64,000 nt of DNA from Trametopsis cervina (GCA_022385755.1 MU278352.1:1054001-1118000), one strand, 5' to 3'; positions 10,737-23,586 are shown, numbered from the stretch's first letter. Notes: generated from the sequence alone by a model not told the origin. Numbers and translations are program-made.

Positions 10737-12145
10737 ATGACATACTCCTACCAGTTCACGCTCAAAGTTCCAGCTCCTGTCGGGTCGGTTTCGTTCGCTG
10801 GTGGTAGCTTGGCAGTTGGCTCAGGTACGCGTGGTTGTCAATTATGGATGAATCGGAGGAGTGACCGGCACCTGCAGACGATGGGACACTGCGTTTCTAC
10901 GAACTACCCTCCACACGAGTCACAAAAGCTATTAGGGGCTTCAAGCATGACATATCCTCTGTCCAATGGATGCAAAATGGTTCGACCGGCCAGGACCCTG
11001 CACAAGTCTGGGTAGCAAGCGGTCCTACAGTGAGTGTTCTCTGAGTTCGTTACGATATCTTCATACTTATATTACTGTCGGAAATAGGCGTATGCTTTTA
11101 AACTGGATCCTTTGAAGATGATTTTGTCGGAAAGTGATGCATCTGCGAAGCAAACGCTTGGCGAAGATGACGAGGATGTCCTAAATGAGGTCAGGATTAT
11201 GGTTTTGTGTATCGGAATTGTTGGCTCACTTTGAATCAGCCAGCTTCATATCAGTGAAAACAAAAAGTACATGTCATTCAGCACCGACGGCGGGACTGTA
11301 GGAGTTGTCGACTTGACCAACAATCAAGTATCCCGCATGAGGGTATCTCACACCACCGTGCGTTTCCTCAGATGTCGAAATGCGCAATTAGGTTGAAAAT
11401 TGTCAATATAGATATGCTCCTCTGTGAAGTTTGTCCCTGGGCGGCCGAACGAGCTTGTCAGCGGCGGATATGACTCTGCTATACTTCACTTTGATTTCAA
11501 GCAGGGGAATATTCTATCTAGATTTGACATAGGTATTCCTCAATCCTTCCCACATGGGATCACTATTATCTGAACATACATATCCCCACAGCTTCAGCAC
11601 CTCCGACATCTGGAGTGTCCCTCTCACCGCCATTTATCCTTTCGACGTCGATCTCCGCGACTGGCTTAGTAGCGGCAACTACGGCAGATGGACGCATATG
11701 GCTCGGTAGCGGAGGAGACAAGTCATCTCCTCTCGCAAAGAAGAAGAGCAGAAAATGGGAAGGTCTACGCGAAGCCGACGGATTGTTTCATCAGGTCGCT
11801 GACGGCCCGGTCGTGTGCAGGTATACTTACTCAACGTATGTGGATGCTGTATCAATGCTGATCATCTTTCTCAGCGCGTTTACTGCTCCCACAAGTCTGC
11901 TGACCTGTACATTACTCGGAAGAATAGCGGTCCATACAGTATCCTACGATGAGAGTCAAAAGGTGCGACTAGAAACGCAGTGGACCGGGAACACTGTCAA
12001 TGTCACGAAGGTGAACGCGCTGCATGCATCGGACGGGTGGATAGCAATTGGCGGCTTTACGGAAGACGGCGGAGGGTTGGTTGAGCTGTGGAAACTTTCA
12101 GAGGTGGATACGCTATCGCAGGGCGTGGCGGAGCTCGCTGTGTAG
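10737..12145 (+). CDS. WD40-repeat protein (WDR53-like)
   Basis: Predicted beta-propeller scaffold. The product starts MTYSYQFTLKVPAPVGSVSF and contains several WD-type blades: LAVGS-DDGTLRFYELP, FKHDISSVQWMQNGS, NKKYMSFSTDGGTVGVVDL, SVKFVPGRPNELVSGGYDSA and LHFDFKQGNILSRFDIA. The C-terminal exons include RKWEGLREADGLFHQVADGP and end WKLSEVDTLSQGVAELAV at the TAG at 12143-12145. Size and blade order resemble WDR53-type proteins, but the assignment below the WD40 fold level is tentative. An acidic stretch (LGEDDEDVLNE) sits between blades. About seven introns are present. It is divergent from the glutamine synthetase-like gene. Confidence 0.75.
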
Positions 12146-12779
12146 ACGGATTCTCCTACCTTGCGCGAGTTGCTGTGTATATCGGCGATAAACGAGTAAT
12201 CGATTATCCGGCGATTTGCGCTGCTTTGCCTCATGGCTGTTGTACTGCAAATAATTTATGACTCTCTTTTCTCTTCGCCCATGTCGCTATGCAATCCCGC
12301 AGTGGCCCAGTGCCACCCTAATATCGTCTGTGTTATCCGCACTGCCTACCGGCGTCATGAAGCATCCTTCTAGGGAAAGTCGTCGTCTGCCCCGTCTTGC
12401 TGTTCACGGCATTGCACCGAAGGCACTGCCGGAGCATGTTCGCCCGTGAACATTGCGTCAGTACCAGTGTAGGATGGAGGAGGTGTGCGTTCTGGTCGTG
12501 TGTTTGCACAGGTTCTGGGAGTTGTCCCTGCTAACGCTACTTATCCTATCCAAGAACAGACCCTTAGAGTTAGCGCCGTCCCCATAGCGCTTGGCGTTAG
12601 CGGCTGCGACCTCCCTGGACTCTGACTCTGTGCATCGTGCTCGTGGAACTGATGAAAACGTGGTGAGACGGTTGAGATCACTTAAATATACCTCCTACTA
12701 GGCGCGTCGGATTTCCAGCTCTCCCTCTTCTCATCACCTCGTTTGTCTCCGCAGCCGCGCCCGCGGTCGAATCCTCAAC
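12146..12779. other. Intergenic region upstream of an F-box gene
   Basis: About 630 bp with no supported gene. A TAAATATA sequence at about 12683-12690 is a candidate TATA element, some 90-100 bp before the F-box gene ATG. The small frame at 12258-12449 has no domain. Confidence 0.35.
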
Positions 12780-14700
12780 ATGACGGAGCCGTCTCGCGTC
12801 GTACTAGTATCCGACAGTGCGAGACCGCCCGCGGTTTCTCTCCCCCCGAAACAGCCAAAGGATATGGATGCGCCGGTGGACCACTTAACCTTCTCCATGT
12901 CGAACTTGCTAGACCCGAAGACATGGAACCTACCTGGATGGGACCAGTCAAAGTACGGTATTCAAGCTCGTCCCTCCGCAGTGTTATTTACTATTATCGC
13001 AGCGCGCTGTCTACCCAAATATCCGCGACACAGACTACCGAAACCGTGAGTGCCTAAGCCATGCCTCTCTACCATCTATTTGACGCTGTGCACAGATAGA
13101 CCGCCTTGACATGTCCATTGCACTCCTCTCAAGATACAGAAACTCCCTACGCCCATTGCACCGTCTGTCACCAGACATCCTCATGCTCATATTTGCAGAG
13201 CTCGAGAACGACCACTGGGATCCCTTTGCTGAGAGGTTCGGCGACTATTCCTGGATGGTGGCTGCCAGAGTCTGCCATTCCTGGCGCGAGCTCATCCTTG
13301 GCACACCAATATGCTGGAGACAGCTGAGCACCCGGTTCCCCTCCGCTGCCCTGGCTGCCCTTGAACGGTCAGGCGACTCCGGGATATGTCTTGCCATCCC
13401 GGAGGACACATTCTCAAACGACGCCCTAAAGGACAAGGCGATTGCGGTCATTGAGGGTGTGGCCAAGCAGATGCACCGTTTGCGGTGGCTCTATGTCCGC
13501 TCGGACATTATCAAGACGGAGACGAATCAGATAAACTATCTGTTGCAGCCCCTTGTCAACCTGGAAGCGCCGATGTTAGAGCACTTCATCACGCGTAAAA
13601 AGCGTCGGAACGGCACAGCTATCGCACTCCCGACGTTGTTCGGCGGACATACTCCCCAATTATACCGATTGCGTGTACACCACCTCTACCCTCAGCTAAA
13701 CAGTCTTTCGCTGTCGAGACTGAGACATCTGACGTTCTGCGGCCGGAAACACTCGCCCATATCGCTGGGCATATCGGACCTTTTGGATATCCTGGAGAGG
13801 ACTCCATCGTTGGGCGTCCTAGACGTCAAGAAGATTCTATGGCAACCCGCAGCGGAAGATGACAAGCGGAAAGTCCAGTTGGATAACCTGAAGTTCCTCA
13901 ATATGGGCCGTGACAATGCTTCTACACTTGCGGACATCATAGACCGCCTTATCATCCCGGAATGTGCCATCAAACTCGAAGTATGGTTCAACCGATACGA
14001 GGACAACAAGTTTCACGTCGGCGTGCCGATGGAGCACTTGCTCAGCGTCGACCACCCTTTGCGCAACATCAAGCGCCTACGCCTACAATTTATGAGCTCG
14101 TACGAGGGAGTAGTGATCAAGGGACAGTTCAAGGAGATGCCGTTCGAGATACAGGGCCTGCTCGAAGCCGAGACTGTCGCGAACCTAGGTGACATGGACG
14201 CCATCGCCGGCACGGTCTTCCAGTCGATCGTCCGTACGTTCGATCTCGAGCACCTCGAGGAGTTCTCCATGCTCGAGAACCACAGCAACACGCGCTGGAC
14301 GACGTTCGGGAAGAAGGTGTGGCTCGAGCTCTTCCGCCGGCTGCCCAACCTGAAGGCGCTCAGCGTCTTCACCGACCCGTCGTACGACGAGGGCTTCTGG
14401 CGCTCCATCCTCGCCGCGCTCGCCGAGCCCGACATCCGCAGCGGGAACCATGTATGCCCTGCGCTCGAGCGCCTGACAGTGTCCGGGGACAAGACCTGGT
14501 CGTCGTTGCGCTGCTACATCCTCGCACAGTCGCGCTCCCAAGCGGGGCACCCGTTTAAGCACGTGTCCATGGCGCTCTCGCACTACGCCAGCTTCGACGA
14601 CCCGGAGGACACAGACTTGTCGTTGCTGCGCGAATATATCGAGACCGTCGACCTGAACCCTGTCGAGCCCACGTTCCCGGACTGGCCTGATAGCTCGTAA
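12780..14700 (+). CDS. F-box protein with LRR-like C-terminal region
   Basis: Predicted substrate receptor of an SCF ubiquitin ligase. Two small exons (MTEPSRVVLVSDSARPP..., then NALSTQISATQTTET) join a long exon from about 13096 that continues IDRLDMSIALLSRYRNSLRP, the short coiled-coil lead-in usual in Agaricomycete F-box proteins. The F-box core follows: HRLSPDILMLIFAEL ... WMVAARVCHSWRELILGTP. The rest is long, Leu-rich and without introns, with irregular repeats such as LEEFSMLENHSN and RLPNLKALSVFTD. These probably form a degenerate leucine-rich-repeat solenoid, a common arrangement in this expanded family. The start at 12780 is the first in-frame ATG and is supported by the two splice joins. 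SKP1 is encoded in the same window. Confidence 0.85.
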
Positions 14701-15025
14701 ACTCATCCTCTACCCAAATGCTGTCGACCGCTATGACCCGTTGTTGGATCCTCGAATGTATACCAGTGCTTGCTATCTACAGTTTGTATAGTATCGTTAG
14801 CCACCCATCTTGTATAGTAGAACACATCCCGCTCAATCTTCCTCGTTATTTTTGTGTACATAGGAATATATTTTACCTGCTATAACTGCATCTCGCGGAG
14901 TCTTCACGCCAGTGAGTCGGGAGAGAGGTCTATGAGCATAGTTGTGCGACTAAGGTATAGTAGTCAGATGTCTAGAAGTGCTACAGAACATGCTATCTTG
15001 ATCCGCAGGATTGAGATGGAGACTG
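14701..15025. other. Convergent intergenic region
   Basis: About 325 bp between the stop codons of the F-box gene and the Tim17-like gene. It is AT-richer than its neighbours, as expected for 3' UTRs. Nothing else is seen. Confidence 0.4.
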
Positions 15026-15962
15026 TCACGGGCGTGTCGACTCGTCAGCAGCTGAGCCATTTTTCTTTTTCTCCCGCTCAGCTTCAATTTCAGCTATCTG
15101 CTGCAGATAACTAGCTCGCTTCGCCTTCAGCTTCTCCAGGTACTCCTCATCCGACACCTTTGCCAGTCCGATGTACTCGCAGAATCGCTCCCAGAAAGGT
15201 CTCGATGGCTCTGGGGGCGGAAGGACGGTGTACGTCTTCTGGGAATTGGTTTCGGATACGATCGCGACCTCCGGTGTGATATTTCGTTCTGCCAGTTTCC
15301 GCGAGACGTATTGAATGCGGCGCACGCCTACCTCGTTATATGCGAGTTGAAGGAGGGAGCAGACGATGGCGCCGGTGGATACGCCCGGGATTACACCAGC
15401 AGCGCCGTCTGATACGAATGAGTCCCTCAGGTAGACATAAAGAGAAACTTTGGGCTATACGTACGCGCTAATGCACTGAATGTCGCTGCAGTGGCAGCAC
15501 CGCTAATTGACGAATCGAGAAGTTTATGTGAGCGCATGTCGGACCATGATAACTGTTGAGCATGATGCTGAACAATTTGTTTGCTCTTCTTGTTCTGTAG
15601 CTCTTCCTTGCGCCGTACGTATTGCGGCGACGAGAGGTTCAAGACAAGGATTGGGCTGACCACAAATTCGCGCAAACCTACGGAGGTCCCATTTAGATAG
15701 TCTTCCAGACGTACGCGAGTACAGCCTTAGCACTCACCAAAAAACGCAGACCCAACCAAAGCGCCGTTCAACGCCGAGGACAGCGCAACGAAGCGGATGT
15801 TTCCTCGTCTAGCTGCTCCGTACAAACCTCCAACCAAGGCCGCGCCGAGAGCTGTAAGTCACCCGCTGTTAGATGCTTTCTGAGACCGACGTTGACACAA
15901 TAGACGAACTCGCATGTTATTGCTGTGCCTTTTGCTACCGTCCCTGGTGCGTTGGAATCCAT
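15026..15962 (-). CDS. Tim17-like integral membrane protein
   Basis: Predicted small membrane protein of about 260 residues, probably mitochondrial. It has glycine/alanine-rich hydrophobic segments: SLGAALVGGLYGAARRGNI, VALSSALNGALVGSAFFG, SSISGAATAATFSALA and GAAGVIPGVSTGAIVCSLLQ. Small-residue transmembrane segments followed by RRG/RGNIR-type basic loops recall the Tim17/Tim22/Tim23/TIMMDC1 group, but the specific orthologue is not clear. The soluble C-terminus contains RPFWERFCEYIGLAKVSDEE and a charged helix ending EREKKKNGSAADESTRP. The start is taken at the ATG at 15960-15962 (MDSNAPGTVAKGTAIT). The first splice donor (GTGTCA) is weak, so the join after CEFVY is uncertain. Confidence 0.6.
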
Positions 15963-16146
15963 GAGAAATTGAGCGTTGCGGTAAGCATAAGTGTAGGATG
16001 CAGCGCCGTGGCATACGGCACGCCCACGTGACCGCAATAACCCAGCGACGGTGAAGCCGTAATAGACTTTGGATGCCCTGCAGGGTATCACTGCTTATAC
16101 TCTGGTACGTGTAAAGATAGAGTGAACAATATGCCCTGCGCTAGAA

Positions 16147-19100
16147 TTACAAAACTTCCTTCACAAAACTCAAAGTACCTAACGATGAAGCAAGTAATTC
16201 AAGAACCCGCTCGCTCTCCCTCCGCTGCACGTCCTGCAACCTCCTCAGCTCATCTCCCAGCTCTGAATTGGCAACCAAGACGTCGCCATGCATGCGCAAG
16301 AAGACGTTCTCAAATGTCTGGACGGCTTCAAAGTCGCGGTGCGATTTTAGCCGCTGTATGAGCGAGGTCAAGAACACACGCTGCGCGTCGAGTGTGACCA
16401 AAGTCCGTAGTTCGAGGTCGATGGCAGCTGGTGATAAGGTCTTAATGTAGTTATAGAAGCCCTCGTCTATTATAATGATGAGAAATTGGTCGTTGTTGAA
16501 GAAGGGGGTCTGTCACTCACAATCGCCATCTTCGTCCTCAGCTTTCAGCTTTTGATAGAAAACGCTCTCCGAAGATGCAGCTGCCTTCTCCAGCCGCTTT
16601 GTGGACTTTTTGCTCTCTTTTTCTTGCTCTGCTTGAGTTACATCGAAACGGTGCTCGACACCCGGCAAAGTTGGCAAGAAGAATGGCGCTTTCTCTGGCG
16701 GTTTGGGAGGGTCCTTCGGTTTATTCCGTTGCTGTGCGAAAGGGATGAGTATTTCGTATTAGAGAAAAAAGGGGAAGCAGGATTTCACCTGGATGATCTC
16801 CAAGTTGAGGAGCGTTTGCCACCGAGCACGTGGAAGAAGAGTCAATGTCACCAGTTCGCCATCCAGCTGTGGGGGAGTTGTAAACACATCCTTAGGGGTG
16901 TCATCGACCGTAAGCGCCGACAATGCATCGAGTGCTGTGGATGGTGTTGAGAAAGGATGTACAAGCATGAGTACACAAAGGCCTACCTTCATCCTCAGCC
17001 TCCCCTTGTACGGAGGGCAAAGCGACGTCTACGATGTCTTCATCAGGGATGCTACGGAAGGTCACTTCAGAGTATTGTGCGCGGTTCGCCCTAGTAGTGA
17101 AGAATATTGAGTTACATGCGTAATAGAGGAGAAACAAGACTGTACCAAAGATAGACTCCGACGCTGTCTACATGCGAGGTGGCCAAAAAGTCGTTGGTTG
17201 GCGAAAAGCTGACGCTATTCGCGACACTGGATGTCCGGAACGCATCAATGAGCTGACCAGTCGGAACATCGAAGGTACGAATGATAGAATCCAGCGATGT
17301 GGAGATGATCCATCTCGCGTCTGGAGAAAATGTCTGAGAAGAACAAGGGATAAATCAGTTAGCATCCGATGCTTAAGCCGGACACACGCACCAGGTCGAG
17401 GACTCTGCTGCGGAATCCACCTAGTTCTCTGACCAGTCTTTGCGTCTCGATATCAATAACTCGGACTACCAGGTCATCACAAATGACTGCCAATAGACCG
17501 CTATCCCGGTGCAAGGTTATTGATACGGCAGCAGACGGGAGAACAAGGGTGCATTGAAGGTCCCCTGTATGGAAGTCGAAAAACTGAACAACAAGCTTAT
17601 TAAGTGGTTCGATCAAAGGTTGAAAAAAGATTACTGACGTTGACAGTACCGTCCAATGTGCTAGCGATGACAGTCCGATTCAACGAATCACATGCCAGGC
17701 CGGTGATACACCTCTCTTTACGTTTCGAGCTTGTTCCTTCTGCGACACCGTCGGGAATGGGGCCAACATCGAAGGACTTACGTTTGATACCAGATTGCAT
17801 ATTATACATCTGTATCGATCCGGTCGACGATGACGCAATAGCAAAGTTACCGCATGCCGACATGCAGGTAGCCTATGAATGTTCGGTCGTTTAATGAGGT
17901 TAAACAAGTGAGATGATGCAACGTACCTTCACGGAGCCCACCGTGGACCCCTTTTTGTTTTCGCTGGCCAAAGTGAATGTGTGTTTGCCCATCTTCTTAT
18001 CCTTCATTGTCCAAGTACGTGCGAAAGTGTCGTCGACATGACCAGTAATGATATCATCCCAGTCCTTGGCTCTGGTCGTTGAGAAAGATATGGTTGTTAT
18101 TGGAGGAAGCTTAAGGGACGCGATTGGTATTGACAAGCTGGTAGCCTTCTTCGCTAGTGAACCTTTTGATTGCTAGTCAGCATACATAACTCGACTGGGA
18201 ATATCGAAGACCCATACCTTGGCTAAGTTCGAAGCTCCTAGAGTCTCGCACAACACTCGTATACCTCAGACTACGGTCACGTGAAGCAGTCAAGAGCTGT
18301 TTCCCATCATCGCCGTAATACCTGATGATGTGTGGAGGAGCGTGATGGCCAGAGCGGTATTTCAGCAGCCGCGGGGCAGCCGTAGGAGAATCAAAGACCC
18401 ATTGCTTAAGGCGGAAAGTCATTTGAGTGAACTGAAGAACTATTCTTGTTCTTACTGACCTTCACGCTGTTATCTTCACCCGAACTGACCAGCAAGGGTT
18501 GACCGGGAACCCACTCGAGAGAGGTCACAGCTCCATCATGTGCTCCGCGAACCAAGTGTAACAGTCTGCCTCCAGCGTTCAAATCCCACAGAGCGATGTG
18601 TCCATTCGACGATGCCGACGCTAATATAGGATGTCCATCTGTACGAGTATTAAGCGGATTATATGGTGTTTTACAAAGAATCTTACCTGTACGGAAGCTC
18701 AAGGTCCGAATAGCTCCATCTTGCATTTTCATGCGAAGAAGGCGTTCGTCCATTCTGATGTCGTAAACGGAGATTTCTCCGGATGCAAATCCTACACCAA
18801 CGACGTCGATTGCAGGTGACTGGGCCAAAGCTGTGATAGACACCGATGAGCCATCTTGAGACGCAGAGGGCGATGTAAGCAGCGATGATGCAGTGAATTT
18901 ATGAATACACGTTCTACAGACGCAGGTCAGTCGCAAACCACTTGGTTTATGGCAAATGAGCATCGTACTGTGTTCTGATATTCCACAGTTGTATGGAGCC
19001 TTGGCTGCTTCCTACGAGGATTTTGTTTAAGTATGTCGCAGGGTGTAGAATAGTAGTTGCCGTAAAGCCGGGTTCGAATTGTATGGTGGACTGCAGAGCT

Positions 19101-19742
19101 AAATTTGTTCTTGTTCAGAGCTGAAGTTTTGTGATTGTCACTCTAACGTACCACCGTCCACAGTCTCCCAAACAAACATCCTGCTCCCATCCTCCGATAG
19201 AGCCAGTATTTGAGCTCCAAAAACGAGAATTGTGGTAAGGGTAACGCCTAGCGGATTTGACAGACGTGCAACCTTGCAAGGCTTCAGAGACCCGCACATC
19301 AAGCATAGTTCGATGCACCCACCTCCTTTCCTCTCAGGTATTTTATGACATCAGTGCCCGCTGCTGCCCAGACTGCTTTCCCATCCATTGCCATCGAAGT
19401 GATAGGGTCACTCGCATCGGGACCTAAAACGTAATTTTGTAAGTCAATCTTTACTTAAACCACAGCTTGCTCACCAACGAATTGAAGGGTCATCCTGCCA
19501 CCTTCCCACATAGCCCAGGATTTCCCGAGGCATGTTACAAGGTGCAAACTTGGTCCTTCGGCTGCACCTTTATATGACCTTGCCTGCAGGACGAATGGAA
19601 CATGGTTTGTGACCAAACCGAGAGCGCGGAACGGGGCGAAAAGACGTAGTTCCCTAGAGGGTTTCACGTTCACTGTATCTGTTCGTAGGCGCTTTCGGGG
19701 CGGAGGAGAATGACCTTCATCAGTCTGAATGGCCGCCACCAT
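16147..19742 (-). CDS. UTP21: U3 snoRNP protein UTP21 (WDR36 homologue)
   Basis: Large WD40 protein of the UTP-B subcomplex of the small-subunit processome, needed for 18S pre-rRNA processing in the nucleolus. The N-terminus has a basic patch (PPPRKRLRTD) followed by LRLFAPFRALGLVTNHVPF and LVTCLGKSWAMWEGG, a signature of this family. The middle exons encode two tandem beta-propellers, with blades such as HPILASASSNGHIALWDLN, HDGAVTSLEWVPGQPLLVSS and DGKQLLTASRDRSLRYTSV. The C-terminal Utp21 helical domain is clear: RLKSHRDFEAVQTFENVFLR and VQRRESERVLELLASSLGTL. About 14 introns. The stop is TAA at 16147-16149. The start ATG (19740-19742) gives the expected short N-terminal extension. Confidence 0.92.
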
Positions 19743-20091
19743 TGCAGTGGTCTGTAGAGAACTAAGAAGTGGTACAGTATAACATTATTCAGGCATACAC
19801 TGATTTCGCTATACGGACCGGGCGTCCCGTCCAAAATTTGTGAGCGCCTCTTTACTGTAATAGGCGACGATAACGTCAGAGAAGCTGACTACAGGGGTAC
19901 GAAAGGATTCACGCCGCATCGCACTGTGCTGCTTACCACTGCACACTAAGGACGACACCTCAGGTCGAAGGCTGACAGACGCACTCGCGATGCCGATTAT
20001 TCCATCAGAATACCATTCATCCGAGTCTATGCGTAAGATTGCGAAAAGGAAAGTACAGATAGAATACAGTATGATTAGCTCGCTACAATGC
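19743..20091. other. Intergenic region between UTP21 and PRE2
   Basis: About 350 bp between two minus-strand genes. It should hold the PRE2 terminator and UTP21 promoter. No gene or clear motif is seen. Confidence 0.35.
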
Positions 20092-21290
20092 TCATGCTGG
20101 AGCAGCGACTTCGCTTTCAGCTGCTGGAGGGTTTGCGGAGCTCTTTCCCTCCACCCGAAGCTCGTAGCCATATCCAGTGCCATTTGGTCCCTCGTAGTGC
20201 ATCTTCGATACATCGTAGTTGCCTGTTCGGGCGGATGAGCAGGGAGGTTTGTCACAGATACTTCTTGCATCGACATACCAATGAATTCCCAACCATTCTC
20301 CTTTACGTGATAAAGGTTGATGGTGTTACCGGAGAACGCGTCTCGATGTCCAGCAGCGTAGATGCTCCGCCGCCCGAGCTCCAGAGCTTCCTCATCTGTC
20401 AAGTTCCAGTGATATCCTTGGTCGAGGACACCATATGCAAATGTGCTACCAGATCCGACTGAGAACAGATCGCCCTTCATACGCGTCCCGTCCGAATCAA
20501 CGTAAAACACTGCCGGACCCTGAGAGAACATGAGTGAATGTCAATCAACAGAATTTGGCAGCACCAACCGTCTTGTCCCAGCCACAAATCATTGTTCCCA
20601 TACTGAGACCCATACCTTTGTAGCTGTATACAAGGTTGCTGAGGAACTTGCTTGCCGCTGCTACAGAGATACGTTCCCGATTTCTCAGCTCGTGCAGACG
20701 ACATTGCATGCCGAGGTACGTTTCCCAGTATTGGCAGTCGGCTAGATAACAATCAGCACAATATATACATAATCCACTACCAACAAACACGTACCAGCAC
20801 CACCAGCCATAGTACCAAGCAGGTAAGGGTTGATCTCAATGACCTTCTTCACCGTGCCCGACGCTATACAGAACATAAATATATACGACAACGACAGTGA
20901 TCGAATAGCTCACCAACGTAGCTTCCGGCGGTAGCTCGCGAATCGACCGCGACAACAACCCCTCCTTGATACCTAAATGCAAGGGTGGTCGTTCCGTGCT
21001 TGATCTTAATTCTGCACGATGGGTCTGCATGATCGTCTGTGTGCAGACGGAGGAAGGCAGATGGCTATGTGTGGGATATCGTTAAGTTTCACGCTGCATA
21101 CTGCTCGTACACCGTGACTTACGTCTGGTACTGCAGGGACGACGAATTTGGGGAGGCCATGAGCTATATTGCCGAAACCCGCTTCAGAACCCCACATGAG
21201 ATCTCCATCCTCCTCTTGGAACATCTCCTTTGCCTGTCGAATTTCAGCATTCGCGCTGGTTGTTGAGAAACGTTCTATGAAGCTATCCAT
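20092..21290 (-). CDS. PRE2: 20S proteasome subunit beta-5 (PRE2)
   Basis: Catalytic subunit with chymotrypsin-like activity in the 20S core. The propeptide starts [20 protein letters not shown]. The mature enzyme is expected to begin at the Thr of [16 protein letters not shown] (about residue 79), where autocatalytic cleavage after Gly exposes the nucleophile. Downstream are [15 protein letters not shown] (the catalytic-site Asp-x-Arg region), [34 protein letters not shown] and [19 protein letters not shown], all diagnostic for beta-5. The C-terminal tail is Ala/Pro-rich ([15 protein letters not shown]) and ends at the TGA at 20092-20094. About six introns. It is divergent from the PIG-B gene. 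Confidence 0.95.
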
Positions 21291-21468
21291 GGTGGCGAAT
21301 GTTAATGGGAAGGGAAGACAAGAGATGTAGCTTGCCTCAAGGGTGACGCGGCCGCTAAACGCGTACGCGTTAGCACGTGGACCGAGGCGCGCAGTCCCGA
21401 TGCGATTTGTCTGCTGCTGTCGACAACTTGTCCACATAATCTTCTCACTCTCATCCTGATATGCTGGC
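21291..21468. promoter_or_regulatory. Shared promoter region, PRE2 / GPI10
   Basis: 178 bp between the divergent start codons of PRE2 and PIG-B/GPI10. A GC-rich segment containing GCGGCCGC lies near 21347-21356. I see no TATA box. Inferred from arrangement. Confidence 0.5.
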
Positions 21469-21472
21469 ATGA
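21461..21472 (+). promoter_or_regulatory. Three-codon uORF overlapping the GPI10 start
   Basis: The sequence ATGCTGGCATGA encodes a minimal upstream ORF (Met-Leu-Ala-stop). Its TGA overlaps the main ATG at 21469 in an ATGA arrangement. If the transcript begins upstream of 21461, scanning ribosomes meet this uORF first, which could lower or condition GPI10 translation through reinitiation. The transcription start is not visible from sequence. Confidence 0.35.
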
Positions 21473-23372
21473 ATTGGAATCTCCCTCTGTTCGCTGTGAC
21501 CGCTCGTGTATTTATTGCGCTAGCGACGCAGACGTTCTTCCAGCCGGACGAGTACTACCAATCACTGGAGGTCGCGCATCACCTGGCTTTCGGTTATGGG
21601 CACGTCACCTGGGAATGGCGGACAGCCATGCCTATACGAAGCATAGTATACCCTCTTTTGAACGTGCCAGTTTATGCTGGATTGAAGGTATTTGGTCTGG
21701 ATGAAACGCGTCTTCTGGTGGGTACGTGAGCATCGTTTCCAGCACATAAACAAGGGAATGACTGAGAGCTCGTCCTCTTAGACACTGGGTCCTAAAGTAT
21801 TACACGGGCTTCTGGCTTCTCTTACCGATATTTATATCTGCAAGCTCACAGCAAGAGTCGCTGGACAGCGATATGTTAACCTTGCTGTATGTGCCTGCTA
21901 TATCCCCGGTGCTGAAGGCTGAAGTTTGGTCAAGTTCTGGTTATCGATGACATCTCTATTTCACGGAATGGCGCTCTCTCGGTCACTGTCGAACTCACTC
22001 GAGACCTCCTTAACGACTGTAGCGTTGAGTCTATATCCCTGGGATGTTCAGTTCCCGTCCTGGAGGTACGTAGCGAGCACGCATGCGCTACGGAGTCACT
22101 GAGCCCTACATTAAAGGATGGATTTGACGAAAGCACTATTAGCTGCAGCGTTCGCATGTGCCATCCGCCCTACTAATGCGATAATCTGGGTATATATGCT
22201 GGCCACCACCTTGTGGCAGCTCCGTCGAAACCCACATCACGTTTCCTCGTTCATAACATGTACACTGTTCGTTGGGTAAGCTGGTCATATACGGCTTCGA
22301 AGTCACTTGGTTAACTCTCGATTAGGCTCGCTGCTATCCTGGGACTTTGCGCTGTCGATACCTGGTATTACGGCACCCTTACTTTAACGCCACTGAACTT
22401 CGTCACTACAAACCTTTCGGCCGTATCGCTCTTCTACGGCTCTAGCGCATGGCATTTTTATATTACACAAGGTCTTCCTATTCTTTGCGGAACCACCTTA
22501 CCGTTCACTATTCAGGGCTTGTACCGAAATCTCCGACCTCAGAGTCGCCCGACGGTCAAGCGGATGACCGGCTTAATCATCTGGACGATGCTAGTATACT
22601 CGCTTGCCGGACACAAAGAATGGCGATTTCTCCATCCTCTGCTGCCTCTATTCCATATCCTGGCAGCAATAGCGCTGATGGATTTTCAAAACATCTTCCG
22701 CCGCGATCACCCGTCTCAGTCAACCACCACACAGTTCTTCCCACGAATTCGCCCCGCGTACTGGCTGGTATTCCTGCTCAATCTTCCGCCATTGCTTTAC
22801 CTCATACTGGCGCATTCGCGGGCACAAGTAGCTGTCATGCATTTTTTGAGATCCACGGATCCTGCAGAAACCCGCTCAATAGGATTTCTGATGCCTTGTC
22901 ACTCCACTCCATGGCAAGCATACCTGCATCGTCCATCCCTTGCGGAACCAGGCCGGCTCTGGGCACTAGGATGTGAGCCTCCCGTAGGGTAAGCTACCGA
23001 TCGAGTACGGGATACAGCACGATGTGCTCAAAGTTGATCCACAGGGTCAATCCAGACGGCTACAAGGACCAAACCGACATCTTCTATGAAAGTCCAGTGC
23101 AGTATCTCCGTGATCGGTTTCCAGCCTCTGTTGATCTTACGTATCCTCCGTCTCCAAAACCATTCACAGAGCCAGGTCAAATGTCTGTCGAAAGGTTTGA
23201 CTGGAAACATGAGTGGCCGCAGTATATTGTGCTGTTTGGGTCATTGCTGCAGGATAGAGAAGTGTTCAGTCTGATACACGGCAGAGGATACCGAGAGGTC
23301 TGGCACGAAGAACGTGGTTGGGAAGGGGATCGCAGAAGGCAGGGCGGTGTTACGGTTCTGACCATCACATAG
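21469..23372 (+). CDS. GPI10: GPI mannosyltransferase 3 (PIG-B/GPI10)
   Basis: Endoplasmic-reticulum dolichyl-phosphate-mannose-dependent enzyme of glycosyltransferase family GT22 that adds the third mannose to the GPI anchor precursor. The first transmembrane helix (LFAVTARVFIALATQTFF) is followed by the luminal motif QPDEYYQSLEVAHHLAFGYG, with the acidic pair needed in this family, and then VTWEWRTAMPIRSIVYPLL. Several hydrophobic segments follow. The conserved AGHKEWRFLHPLLPLFHILA block is present in an exon near 22600. The C-terminal luminal part has CHSTPWQAYLHRPSL, WALGCEPP and YKDQTDIFYESPVQYL. About seven introns. The main ATG is preceded by a tiny overlapping uORF. It is divergent from PRE2. 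Confidence 0.93.
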
Positions 23373-23586
23373 GTCGTGTACGACGAGGCTCTGCATGTAA
23401 TCTAGTCTGGCCTGCAGCTTAATCTGAACCACGAATGACGAATGTAGCCGTCTGCTTGCCGCTTCTAGCCGGTGCCCAGGTGATCGAGACTAGCCGCGGT
23501 ATCAGCACTCCTATGTGCTATAAACTGTACACCGACCTTATCTTGTTTGTGACATCCAAAGTCCACCGCGTCCACTAAGCCTCACC

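Noticed and set aside
14013..14706. Minus-strand frames of 159 and 173 codons inside the F-box gene
   Set aside because: They are shadows of the GC-rich coding exon of the F-box protein on the other strand, and the translation is Arg/Glu/Val-rich without a domain.
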